5,882 nt of DNA, from assembly GCA_944380945.1 (NCBI GenBank), contig CALWJG010000107.1, forward strand, positions 1 through 5,882, written 5' to 3'. Source of the stretch: an uncultured Agathobaculum sp. (lineage in GTDB: Bacteria > Bacillota > Clostridia > Oscillospirales > Butyricicoccaceae). Under the pieces are notes generated by a model that searched no databases, had not been told where the DNA came from, and saw nothing but the letters and a program-made list of their open reading frames with translations. Positions within the stretch are counted from its first letter, which is position 1. Each line of letters begins with the position of its first letter. Below, in pieces: positions 1 through 5,530 of the stretch. The position numbers and the translations under genes are program-made.

Positions 1-1
1 T

Positions 2-34
2 CGCCGCTATGCGGCAATTCACCTTGTGTCCTGA
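2..34 (+). CDS. Possible C-terminal tail of an upstream plus-strand gene (partial)
   Basis: Reading from base 2, the plus strand is open for ten codons (RRYAAIHLVS) and ends in TGA at 32-34. A perfect hairpin starts nine bases later, which is the normal spacing of a gene end and its terminator. The fragment is far too short to assign to a family, and a ten-codon open stretch can occur by chance. The gene assignment is inferred from the hairpin that follows, not from protein similarity. Confidence 0.3.
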   Translation, partial: RRYAAIHLVS

Positions 35-42
35 CTTTTTAT

Positions 43-70
43 GAAAGCAGCGGTTCCACCGCTGCTTTCT
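43..70 (+). terminator. Hairpin, probable rho-independent terminator (plus strand)
   Basis: A perfect 12-bp stem pairs GAAAGCAGCGGT (43-54) with ACCGCTGCTTTC (58-69) around a three-base loop. On the plus strand the stem ends in CTTTC and is followed by TGTTTG, a weak U-rich tail. On the minus strand the flank is ATAAAAAG, so termination in that direction is less likely. It probably ends a plus-strand gene lying left of the window, but it could also limit read-through from the convergent nitroreductase gene. Confidence 0.55.
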
Positions 71-97
71 GTTTGAATACGCGCCTGCAGCGCGAGG

Positions 98-140
98 ACT
101 TTTTCGACAAGCTGAACCGGCCGCAGTCCGCGGCCGGTTT
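98..140. repeat. GC-rich inverted repeat, possible dispersed repeat unit
   Basis: A perfect 10-bp inverted repeat pairs AACCGGCCGC (115-124) with GCGGCCGGTT (130-139) around a five-base loop. It is preceded on the plus strand by ACTTTTTCGACAAGCTG (98-114). It lies just downstream of the nitroreductase stop codon, but no T-run follows the stem on the minus strand, so it is not a canonical terminator. The CTTTTTCGACAAGCTG block resembles intergenic repeats I recall from gut Clostridia. That resemblance is from memory and unverified. Confidence 0.45.
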
Positions 141-171
141 CCAGTTCTGTTGCAGCAACCCGCTTGGCGTT

Positions 172-714
172 TTACGCAAACGAAAGCAGCGTTTCCGTAT
201 CCTTGCGCTTGGGGCAGACGGGCTCCTCCGCCGGGTGGCCGATGGCGATGAGCGCGGATACCTGCTGTCCCTCCGGGATGTCCACCACCTGCGCGACCTT
301 GGCTTCGTCAAAAATGCCCATGATGACCGTGCCCAGCCCGCACGCGTGCGCGGCCAGACAGAAGGTCTGCGCGGCGACGCCCGCGTCGAACGACTGCCAG
401 TGCGTGCCCTGCGAGGTGGAGAACGAGCCATCCCGCTCGTAGCCCGAGCGGCCGGTGATCGTGGTCAGTACCACCAGCGCGGGCGCGCCTGCGGTGGTTT
501 TCTGATTGAACGCGAAATCCAGCATGCAGCCGTCCGCCAGACGCTGCTTTTTGTCCGGATCGGTCACGACGAGGTAGCGCACGGTCTGGGTGTTTTTCCA
601 GCTGGGCGCATAGGCCGCCGCCTCGACGACCTGCTGCATTTCCTCCCGCGTGACGGGCGCGTCAGTGAATTTGCGCACGCTGCGGCGCGTTTTGATACAT
701 TCGAGTGCTTCCAT
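172..714 (-). CDS. Nitroreductase-family FMN-dependent oxidoreductase
   Basis: This 180-residue protein is a compact nitroreductase-fold flavoenzyme. The family binds FMN and uses NAD(P)H to reduce nitro compounds, quinones or related substrates in the cytoplasm; the true substrate cannot be read from sequence. The N-terminal FMN-phosphate motif is RRSVRKF (10-16). It is followed by APSWKNTQ (36-43), the counterpart of the usual APSxxNxQP motif. A central DAG segment (110-112) leads into CGLGTVIMG (125-133), and the last motif is the family's IPEGQQVSALIAIGHPAEEP (146-165). I start at the ATG at 714 because homology begins with MEALECIKTRRS and AAAAGGAG (726-733) lies 11 bases upstream. An in-frame ATG at 789 would put the promoter -10 inside the gene. 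The gene has its own promoter and is separated from the operon to its right by a terminator. Family call is firm; substrate is unknown. Confidence 0.93.
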   Translation of the reverse strand: MEALECIKTRRSVRKFTDAPVTREEMQQVVEAAAYAPSWKNTQTVRYLVVTDPDKKQRLADGCMLDFAFNQKTTAGAPALVVLTTITGRSGYERDGSFSTSQGTHWQSFDAGVAAQTFCLAAHACGLGTVIMGIFDEAKVAQVVDIPEGQQVSALIAIGHPAEEPVCPKRKDTETLLSFA

Positions 715-757
715 AGCTGCCTGAACTCCTTTTCGTATCGGATATGATTTCCCCTCG

Positions 758-786
758 ATTGTAGCAGACCGGCGGGCGCGGCGCAA
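758..786 (-). promoter_or_regulatory. Sigma-A-type promoter of the nitroreductase gene (extended -10)
   Basis: On the minus strand, TTGCGC (781-786) is separated by 17 bases from TACAAT (758-763), and TG sits one base before the -10, making an extended -10 element (TGCTACAAT). The -35 matches consensus at four of six positions. Transcription would start around 751, giving a leader of about 37 bases. A second TTGACG upstream (about 793-799) is 30 bases from the -10, too far to pair with it. Confidence 0.7.
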
Positions 787-832
787 CAAAATCCGTCAAA
801 AAGCCTGCCAAAATTTTTCTGCCGGCGCGCAG

Positions 833-859
833 AAAAAAGCCCTGCGCAAACGGCAGGGC
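833..859 (-). terminator. Rho-independent terminator of the DUF896-cca-HD-YjbQ operon
   Basis: On the minus strand, GCCCTGC (859-853) pairs perfectly with GCAGGGC (845-839) around a seven-base loop and is followed directly by six T residues (838-833). It starts about 30 bases after the stop codon of the YjbQ-family gene. It closes the operon and insulates the nitroreductase gene, which has its own promoter just beyond. Confidence 0.92.
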
Positions 860-889
860 CGGACGGATATGCGTTTTGCCGCGGGCGGC

Positions 890-1294
890 TCAGGTCGGGT
901 CGGCCAGCACCTTGACGTAAAACCGGCGGGTGCGCGGGCCGTCGAACTCACAGAAGTACACGCCCTGCCAGGTGCCGAGCAGCAGGTGGCCGTTCTCGAT
1001 CAGCACGCGCTGGCTCGCGCCGACGCAGCTGGATTTGAGGTGGGCGGCCGAGTTGCCCTCCGCGTGGCGGAACTCGCGCCGGTCGGGGAAGGCCGCGGCG
1101 AGGCCGAGCAGCAGGTCGTGCTGCACGTCCGGGTCGGCGTTTTCGTTGATCGTGATGCCGGCGGTCGTGTGCGGGCAGTAGACGATGGCCATGCCGCTCT
1201 GCACGCCGCTTTCGCGCACGGCGGTGCGCACCTGCGTGGTCACGTTGTACATGCCCTCGCGGTCGGTGTGCAGGGTGAATTCCTGTGTTTTCAT
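890..1294 (-). CDS. YjbQ/UPF0047 family protein (secondary thiamine-phosphate synthase type)
   Basis: The 134-residue product is a full-length member of the small YjbQ/UPF0047 family. The E. coli member has a weak thiamine-phosphate synthase activity, hence the family name, but the physiological role is unsettled. All signature blocks are present: CPHTTAGITINENADPD (40-56), HAEGNSAAHLKSS (77-89) and GTWQGVYFCEFDGPR (107-121). The conserved His42, His77 and His85 could bind a metal. No signal peptide or membrane segment is seen. It is the last gene of a minus-strand operon, 12 bases after the HD-domain gene. Its ribosome-binding site TAAGGAGGA (1301-1309) contains the TAA stop of that gene, which suggests coupled translation. 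No thiamine genes or TPP riboswitch lie nearby, so the context gives no support for a thiamine role here. No symbol is given, because yjbQ names an unrelated gene in B. subtilis. Confidence 0.95.
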   Translation of the reverse strand: MKTQEFTLHTDREGMYNVTTQVRTAVRESGVQSGMAIVYCPHTTAGITINENADPDVQHDLLLGLAAAFPDRREFRHAEGNSAAHLKSSCVGASQRVLIENGHLLLGTWQGVYFCEFDGPRTRRFYVKVLADPT

Positions 1295-1300
1295 GGGTAT

Positions 1301-1309
1301 TCCTCCTTA
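1301..1309 (-). promoter_or_regulatory. Ribosome-binding site fused to the upstream stop codon
   Basis: The minus strand reads TAAGGAGGA. The TAA (1309-1307) is the stop codon of the HD-domain gene, and AAGGAGGA is a near-perfect Shine-Dalgarno sequence six bases before the YjbQ-family ATG. A ribosome ending the first gene sits on the initiation site of the next, which favours coupled translation. Confidence 0.85.
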
Positions 1310-1876
1310 TTCCGAACGGTTTTCGTGCAGATAGGTCGCTTCCAGATCGGACAGATGCAGCTTGACCGCGAGCGGGTATTTCTCGAATGCGTGCGCGAGT
1401 GCGAAGCTGCCGCCGCGCACCGAATCGTCAAACCCGCCCATGTGCCAGCGCACGGCCATGGCCTCCTCGGTCTTGAGGCGCATGAAGCGCTCGATCAGGT
1501 AGACCGACTTCTCGCCGTGGCCATAGGGGAACTGGTCGTCCACCGCGTAGACCGGCACCTTTTCCCACTCGCCGCGGTCGTTTTTTCGGTTGCGCAGCTC
1601 GGTCTTGTAAAAGCCCGCCTTGCACAGATCGTGCAGCAGGGAGACGATGGTGAAGCTCTCCAGATCGTCCGCCGCGGGGTCGTAGTGCTTGGCGATCAGC
1701 ACGTTGTATACGTTGAGCGAGTGGTCGAGCAGGCCGCCCTCGTACGCCGCGTGGAAGCGCGTGGACGCCGGCGCGGTGAAAAAGTCCGTGCTCTCCATCC
1801 ACGCGAGCAGGCGCTCCGCGCCCGGGCGGTGGATGTTCTTGTTGTAGGTTTGGATAAACAGCTCTTTATTCGTCAT
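1307..1876 (-). CDS. Stand-alone HD-domain metal-dependent hydrolase (unassigned substrate)
   Basis: The 189-residue protein is essentially one HD domain, a fold that binds divalent metals and usually hydrolyses phosphomonoesters or phosphodiesters. Visible ligands in order are His42 and His52 (GGLLDHS), the His82-Asp83 doublet (SLLHDLCK), His120 (YGHGEKS), His145 (RWHMGG) and Asp177 (HLSDLEA). The spacing resembles the HD modules of YhaM-like exoribonucleases, but there is no OB-fold or other added domain. No signal peptide or membrane helix is seen. Its ATG lies inside the end of cca, an 11-nt overlap, and is preceded by GGAGGA within the cca coding sequence, so its translation probably depends on cca. 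The context suggests RNA or nucleotide metabolism, for example trimming or dephosphorylating an RNA end. That is inference; a nucleotide phosphohydrolase is equally possible. Confidence 0.92.
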   Translation of the reverse strand: MTNKELFIQTYNKNIHRPGAERLLAWMESTDFFTAPASTRFHAAYEGGLLDHSLNVYNVLIAKHYDPAADDLESFTIVSLLHDLCKAGFYKTELRNRKNDRGEWEKVPVYAVDDQFPYGHGEKSVYLIERFMRLKTEEAMAVRWHMGGFDDSVRGGSFALAHAFEKYPLAVKLHLSDLEATYLHENRSE

Positions 1877-3203
1877 GTCGTTCCTCCATTCGGGCGCGGG
1901 CGCGTCTGAGGAGCGCGTCCCGCGTGTTGTCCGCCTGTCCGTCGATCACCGCGTCCAGCAGCGCGCGCAGCATCTCGCCGACCGCCGGGCCGGACAGGCC
2001 GAGCGAGACCATGTCATTGCCGTTTACCGCCAGCTGCCGCAGGGAGAAGCAGGCGTCCGCCGCGAGCACCTCCTCGAGCAGCTGGGCGATGCCGCACAGC
2101 CACGCGATGTCCTCGGGATGCGTGCCCTGTCCGACCGCGTCGCCCTTTTTCAGGGCGAGCAGGTCGCGGAAGCGCGCTTCGCCGATCTGGCACAGGCGGC
2201 GGCGCACCAGCTTGGGGCTGTCGCCCAGCGGGCGGTCGTGCTGCTCGACCAGCAGCAGGATGCGGCCGGTCTCCTCCGCAGAAAAGCGCAGGCGGTGCAG
2301 AAGCGGTTCGGCGATCGCATGGCTCGCCTTGGGATGGCCGTAAAAATGGCCGACGCCGCGCTCGTCCACGGTCTTGCACGCGGGCTTGCCGCAGTCGTGC
2401 AGCAGCATGGCCCAGCGCAGTGCGGGCTCGGCCGGCACCTGCCCGGCGGCGCGCACGCTGTGCTCCCACACGTCGTACTTGTGGTGCGGGTTTTGCTGGT
2501 CGCAGTCAAACATGGGCACCAGCTCGGGCAGCACATAGCCGATCACGTCCCGGAACGCCAGCAGCGCCCGCTGCGCGAAACGGCCGCACAGCAGGCCGGT
2601 CAGCTCGGCGCGCACGCGCTCGGCGGCCACGCAGTCCAGCCGCGCCAGCTGCCGCCGCATGGCGGCGGCGGTTTCGGGCTCGACCGCAAATCCCAGCTGG
2701 GACGCGAACCGAACCGCGCGCAGGATGCGCAGCGCGTCCTCCTGAAAGCGCGCGTCCGGGTCGCCGACCGCGCGCAGCACGCCCTCCTGCAGGTCGTCCA
2801 GCCCGCCGAAGGGGTCGCACAGGCCGCGCTCCGGGTGCCACGCCATCGCGCCGACCGTGAAATCCCGCCGGGCGAGGTCGTCCTCAATATGCGCGACAAA
2901 GCGCACCCCGTCCGGGTGGCGGCCGTCCGAATAGCCGCCGTCCGCGCGGAAGGTGGTGATCTCGAGCGGGCCGCCGTCCGTGAGCAGGGTCAGCGTACCG
3001 TGTTTGGCGCCGGTTTCGAGCACCCGCTCGCCCGCAAACACCGCCTGCATCTGCTCTGGACGCGCGGCGGTGCACAGGTCCCAGTCGTGCGGCGCGGCGC
3101 CGCGCAGGCTGTCCCGCACGCAGCCGCCGACCGCCCAGGTCTCAAATCCGGCGTCCTCCAGCTGCGCGATGGCGCGCGCGGCGTGCGCCGGCAGGTCCAG
3201 CAT
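1866..3203 (-). CDS. cca: CCA-adding tRNA nucleotidyltransferase with HD domain
   Basis: This 445-residue class II nucleotidyltransferase adds or repairs the 3' CCA end of tRNAs, using CTP and ATP without a nucleic-acid template. The head domain shows VGGCVRD (25-31), the catalytic metal-binding DWD (40-42), TGAKHGT (64-70) and TTFRADGGYSDGRHPD (83-98), which corresponds to the flexible loop needed for the final A. RRDFT (112-116) follows, then EDALR (155-159), the amino-acid template that selects CTP and ATP. The intact loop argues for full CCA addition rather than a CC-only enzyme. After the neck, an HD domain is visible with HHKYDVWEHS (240-249), LLHD (267-270) and YGHPKASH (288-295), so a phosphohydrolase activity like that of the E. 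coli enzyme is possible. Its start codon shares one base with the stop of the DUF896 gene (TGATG), and its end overlaps the HD-domain gene by 11 nt. AAGGAAGG lies about 10 bases before the ATG. Confidence 0.97.
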   Translation of the reverse strand: MLDLPAHAARAIAQLEDAGFETWAVGGCVRDSLRGAAPHDWDLCTAARPEQMQAVFAGERVLETGAKHGTLTLLTDGGPLEITTFRADGGYSDGRHPDGVRFVAHIEDDLARRDFTVGAMAWHPERGLCDPFGGLDDLQEGVLRAVGDPDARFQEDALRILRAVRFASQLGFAVEPETAAAMRRQLARLDCVAAERVRAELTGLLCGRFAQRALLAFRDVIGYVLPELVPMFDCDQQNPHHKYDVWEHSVRAAGQVPAEPALRWAMLLHDCGKPACKTVDERGVGHFYGHPKASHAIAEPLLHRLRFSAEETGRILLLVEQHDRPLGDSPKLVRRRLCQIGEARFRDLLALKKGDAVGQGTHPEDIAWLCGIAQLLEEVLAADACFSLRQLAVNGNDMVSLGLSGPAVGEMLRALLDAVIDGQADNTRDALLRRARARMEERHDE

Positions 3204-3415
3204 CAGTGTCCCTTCCTTTTCTGGCGCAGGCGGTAGGACGTGCCGTCCGGGTTGAGCACGACCGTGTTGTCCAGCTGCGCCTTGAGGCTGCGGCGGAAGC
3301 CCGCGATATACTCCGCGCGCAGCGCCTGCTGCTCGGCCTGCTCCGCTTCGGTCAGCCCCTCGGTCTTGGCTTTTTTGGCCAGCGCGTTGATGCGCGCGAT
3401 CTTCTCATCGGTCAT
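3203..3415 (-). CDS. DUF896 / YnzC-family small protein
   Basis: The 70-residue product matches the DUF896 (YnzC) family of small Firmicutes proteins. The family signatures are EKIARINALAKKAKTEGLT (4-22), the RAEYIAGFRRSLKAQL helix (33-48) and DNTVVLNPDGT (49-59). The fold is a short helical hairpin, the protein is cytosolic, and the function is poorly understood. The start is chosen at 3415. An in-frame ATG six bases upstream (3421) lies only two bases from the GGAGGA ribosome-binding site (3424-3429), while the ATG at 3415 has an eight-base spacing and matches the family N-terminus. The reading frame stays open further upstream to 3502, but that extension crosses the promoter. This is the first gene of the operon, and its TGA overlaps the cca ATG by one base. 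The basic tail RLRQKRKGH might contact nucleic acid; that is a guess. Confidence 0.94.
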   Translation of the reverse strand: MTDEKIARINALAKKAKTEGLTEAEQAEQQALRAEYIAGFRRSLKAQLDNTVVLNPDGTSYRLRQKRKGH

Positions 3416-3423
3416 AACCATAT

Positions 3424-3429
3424 TCCTCC
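3424..3429 (-). promoter_or_regulatory. Ribosome-binding site deciding the DUF896 start
   Basis: GGAGGA on the minus strand lies eight bases before the ATG at 3415 but only two before the ATG at 3421. The spacing selects the later methionine (MTDEKI) over MVMTDEKI. Confidence 0.75.
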
Positions 3430-3449
3430 GTGGATTGGGGTATGCCCCT

Positions 3450-3478
3450 ATTATAGCAAAGGGGCGGGACAAAGTCCA
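3450..3478 (-). promoter_or_regulatory. Promoter of the DUF896-cca-HD-YjbQ operon (extended -10)
   Basis: On the minus strand, TGGACT (3473-3478) is followed after 17 bases by a perfect TATAAT (3450-3455). A TG one base upstream of the -10 makes it an extended -10 element. The predicted start is near 3443, with a leader of about 28 bases that includes a small GGGG/CCCC hairpin (3437-3448) just before the ribosome-binding site. Confidence 0.85.
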
Positions 3479-3480
3479 CT

Positions 3481-3497
3481 GGCCGCGCGGCGCGGCC
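3481..3497. repeat. Perfect inverted repeat between divergent promoters
   Basis: GGCCGCG (3481-3487) and CGCGGCC (3491-3497) form a 7-bp inverted repeat with a three-base centre. It lies just outside the -35 of the operon promoter and 31 bases before the -35 of the SLH gene, so it could be an operator seen by both. In DNA this GC-rich such a palindrome can also arise by chance. Confidence 0.35.
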
Positions 3498-3528
3498 GCC
3501 ATATCCGGCGCAAAGGGGGTAAAATAGC

Positions 3529-3557
3529 TGGAAAAGCATGACAGTCTATGCTATACT
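3529..3557 (+). promoter_or_regulatory. Promoter of the SLH-domain gene (extended -10)
   Basis: TGGAAA (3529-3534), a 17-base spacer and TATACT (3552-3557), with TG one base upstream of the -10, form a plausible sigma-A promoter. Transcription would start about 3564, leaving a leader of about 60 bases before the ATG. An alternative pairing, ATGACA (3538-3543) with TATACA (3563-3568), has a 19-base spacer and is less likely. Confidence 0.7.
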
Positions 3558-3623
3558 AACACTATACAGGGCGCTGCCCGCGCTGGCAGACAACGGTTTC
3601 CGGACAGAGAGGAGTGATGCGGT

Positions 3624-5408
3624 ATGAAAAAACTGATTTTGACAGTTCTGTGCTGCGCGGCGCTGACGGGCGCTGCGGGCGCGGCGCATGTGGGGACGAT
3701 CGACAACGGCTACCCGGGCGACACCGAGGCGCAGGCGCAGATGCTGTGCGACCTCGGCCTGCTGCGGGGGACGGAGAATGGATTTGAGCTGGAAAAGCCC
3801 ATGACGCGCGCCGAGGCCGCGGCCATGCTCACGCGCCTGCTCGGCGCGGAGCAGGCGGCGCTCCGCGGGGACTGGGAACACCCGTTCACCGACGTGCCGC
3901 AGTGGGCGGATCCTTACGTCGGCTGGCTGTATGCGAACGGGCTGACCAACGGCACGGCGGAAACAATGTACAGCGCGGAAGCGGACGTCACCTGCTGGCA
4001 GTACTGCACCTTCCTCGCCCGCGCGTCGACGGACTACGATTACTACGGCTGGCTGCTCTCGTATGGCGAGAATGAGGAGGAACGGTGCAACGCGGCGGGC
4101 TTTGTCCGCGGGGACGCGGTCTCGCTGTCCGCCCGGCTGCTGCGCGAGACCTATCGCAAAAACGGCGATGAGCAGGGGAGATCGGTGGCGCAGGTGCTGA
4201 TCGACAAGGGCGTGTTCACCGCAGCGCAGCTGCGCGACGCCGCAGACGGCGTTCTGCCGCATGATTACAGCTGGGCAGGCGAAGGCGAGGACAGGGCGCT
4301 GCAATATACGGTTGCGAACGTCGCCGTATCGTCGGTCAAGGTCGGGGAGGACGCTTATCTGTGCGAGCCGAATGGCGATGAGCCGCCGGTCTATGTCGTG
4401 GCCGGCGGGCAGGGGGAGAAGAATACCCTGTGCCGGGTGGAAAACGACCCGATGGCGCTGACCCCGCTGTACACCTTCGAGAGCGAAGCTCGTATCGGCG
4501 AAGTGTGCCGGATTGGGGATATGGATTACCTCTATACCAGCGTGTTATCGGATGACGGCCCGGCAACCAGGACGGTGTTCATGGTGCAGGGCGACACGGT
4601 GCAGCCTGCCGGGATCACGGTGGAAGGGAGTTGGGAGCTGCGTCCGTGGACCGGCGGACAGCTCCTGCTGAGTGAGACGCAGGGCTGGCTGCTGACCGGA
4701 AACGGCGTGCAGCCCATGGAGATATACGGCAGGGTATTCGCCGAGCGGGACGGCGGCGTGCTGGTGACCCAGTCGGTCACGGCCGAGCGCACCGAGATCT
4801 GCACATGGACGGCGGACGGGCAGCCGATCGACTCGGTCACTGTGCCGAACAGCGGGCTGGCATACCCGAGCGCGGATGAGTGGACGCGTATGGAGTATGC
4901 GCCCGCGCTTGAGGCATATAACGACGTTTACCTCTGGGGCAGCGCCGGCCTGTATCAGGAGGCGGACGGCAGACTGACGCAGATCACCGCCCTGCCGGCC
5001 TATGACTATTCGTATGACCCGTCGGACGGCAGCTATGTGATCGTGACGCACGCGGCCGACCGGTTTGTGGAATATGCGGAGTCCGCCGTCGTATACCGCA
5101 CCGGCGATACGCTCGCGCGCATCCTGCCGGACGGCACGGCGCAGCCTCTGCTGCCCGAGCTGCCCGAGGGCAGCCTGCTGCTGGACACGGTGAACGTGCT
5201 GCCGGACGGGCGCATCGAGTTTACGCACATGACGCCCACCGAGCCGCGCTTGATGGGCCGGTTCACCTGCGTGCTCGCGGACGGCAGAGTGACGGTCACG
5301 GGCGCCACGAATGACATCTATTTTATGCTGGGAGAGGATGCGCCCGCGCGTGAGCAGGCCCGGCTGGACGCGCTCGGCATCGGCGCTGGCGCGGGGGACG
5401 CGGCCTGA
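3624..5408 (+). CDS. Secreted SLH-domain protein with large beta-rich C-terminal region
   Basis: The 594-residue product starts with a signal peptide: MKK, a hydrophobic stretch to about residue 19, and a small-residue cleavage region near A20/A21. The cysteines at 10-11 do not form a lipobox. Residues about 36-75 form an SLH repeat with the hallmark MTRAE (60-64). A second repeat spans about 88-134 (FTDVPQWADPYVGWLY start) but has VTCWQYC where TRAE-like residues are expected. A third, more degenerate one spans about 140-185 (FVRGDAVSLSARLL at 160-173). SLH triplets anchor proteins to cell-wall secondary polymers, so surface location is likely. From about 225 to 570 the chain alternates short strands and G/D-rich turns, with phrases such as TADGQ, EADGR, LPDGT, LPDGR and LADGR, suggesting a beta-propeller or similar repeat fold. 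No catalytic motif is recognised. The ATG has AGGAG nine bases upstream (3610-3614). The gene is monocistronic and diverges from the cca operon. The SLH call is firm for repeat 1; the C-terminal role is unknown. Confidence 0.88.
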   Translation: MKKLILTVLCCAALTGAAGAAHVGTIDNGYPGDTEAQAQMLCDLGLLRGTENGFELEKPMTRAEAAAMLTRLLGAEQAALRGDWEHPFTDVPQWADPYVGWLYANGLTNGTAETMYSAEADVTCWQYCTFLARASTDYDYYGWLLSYGENEEERCNAAGFVRGDAVSLSARLLRETYRKNGDEQGRSVAQVLIDKGVFTAAQLRDAADGVLPHDYSWAGEGEDRALQYTVANVAVSSVKVGEDAYLCEPNGDEPPVYVVAGGQGEKNTLCRVENDPMALTPLYTFESEARIGEVCRIGDMDYLYTSVLSDDGPATRTVFMVQGDTVQPAGITVEGSWELRPWTGGQLLLSETQGWLLTGNGVQPMEIYGRVFAERDGGVLVTQSVTAERTEICTWTADGQPIDSVTVPNSGLAYPSADEWTRMEYAPALEAYNDVYLWGSAGLYQEADGRLTQITALPAYDYSYDPSDGSYVIVTHAADRFVEYAESAVVYRTGDTLARILPDGTAQPLLPELPEGSLLLDTVNVLPDGRIEFTHMTPTEPRLMGRFTCVLADGRVTVTGATNDIYFMLGEDAPAREQARLDALGIGAGAGDAA

Positions 5409-5442
5409 ACGGCAGACGTGTTCGCGTACTGTACAATACTTT

Positions 5443-5498
5443 GTCATTCTGTCATTCTGAGCGGAACGAAGTGCAGCGAAGAATCCCGCGCTTGCGCG
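5443..5498 (+). repeat. GTCATTCTGAG-type repeat, copy 1
   Basis: GTCATTCT is duplicated in tandem (5443-5450 and 5451-5458) and leads into GAGCGGAACGAAGTGCAGCG and AAGAATCC. ATTCT (5454-5458) pairs with AGAAT (5480-5484). A second small hairpin, CGCGC-TT-GCGCG (5487-5498), follows at once. Elements of the general form GTCATTCTGAG...GAAGAATC are, from memory, common dispersed repeats in many bacterial genomes. A diverged second copy lies at 5697-5741 in the same orientation. Confidence 0.75.
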
Positions 5499-5530
5499 TG
5501 ACCACCGACGCCGCCTGCACCCACCCATCC

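Noticed and set aside
73..747. Open plus-strand frame of 224 codons opposite the nitroreductase gene
   Set aside because: It is antisense to a clear family member, has no ribosome-binding site at its start and crosses repeat sequence. GC-rich third positions keep the opposite frame open.
1295..1306. Thiamine (TPP) riboswitch before the YjbQ-family gene
   Set aside because: The gap is only 12 bases and the gene is internal to an operon. No such aptamer fits, and none is seen in the operon leader.
869..1909. Open plus-strand frame of 346 codons opposite the YjbQ-family and HD genes
   Set aside because: It is antisense to two recognised genes and includes the operon terminator side. Its product is rich in R, A, V and H without any motif.
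1875..3236. Open plus-strand frame of 453 codons opposite cca
   Set aside because: It is longer than cca itself but purely a mirror of its codon bias. Cca shows every expected motif on the minus strand.
3416..3502. N-terminal extension of the DUF896 gene to an ATG at 3502
   Set aside because: The extension covers the -10 and -35 promoter boxes and has no family similarity. The ATG at 3415 has a well-spaced GGAGGA.
3624..3660. Lipoprotein signal in the SLH protein (cysteines at residues 10-11)
   Set aside because: The residue before the first cysteine is Leu, not Gly/Ala/Ser, and the cysteines lie in the middle of the hydrophobic segment.
3546..4304. Open minus-strand frame of 252 codons opposite the SLH N-terminus
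   Set aside because: It is a shadow frame. It has no ribosome-binding site, and the sense strand encodes a signal peptide and the TRAE motif there.
5409..5437. Possible promoter with TACAAT at 5432-5437 after the SLH gene
   Set aside because: No -35-like box lies 16-19 bases upstream, and no gene follows.
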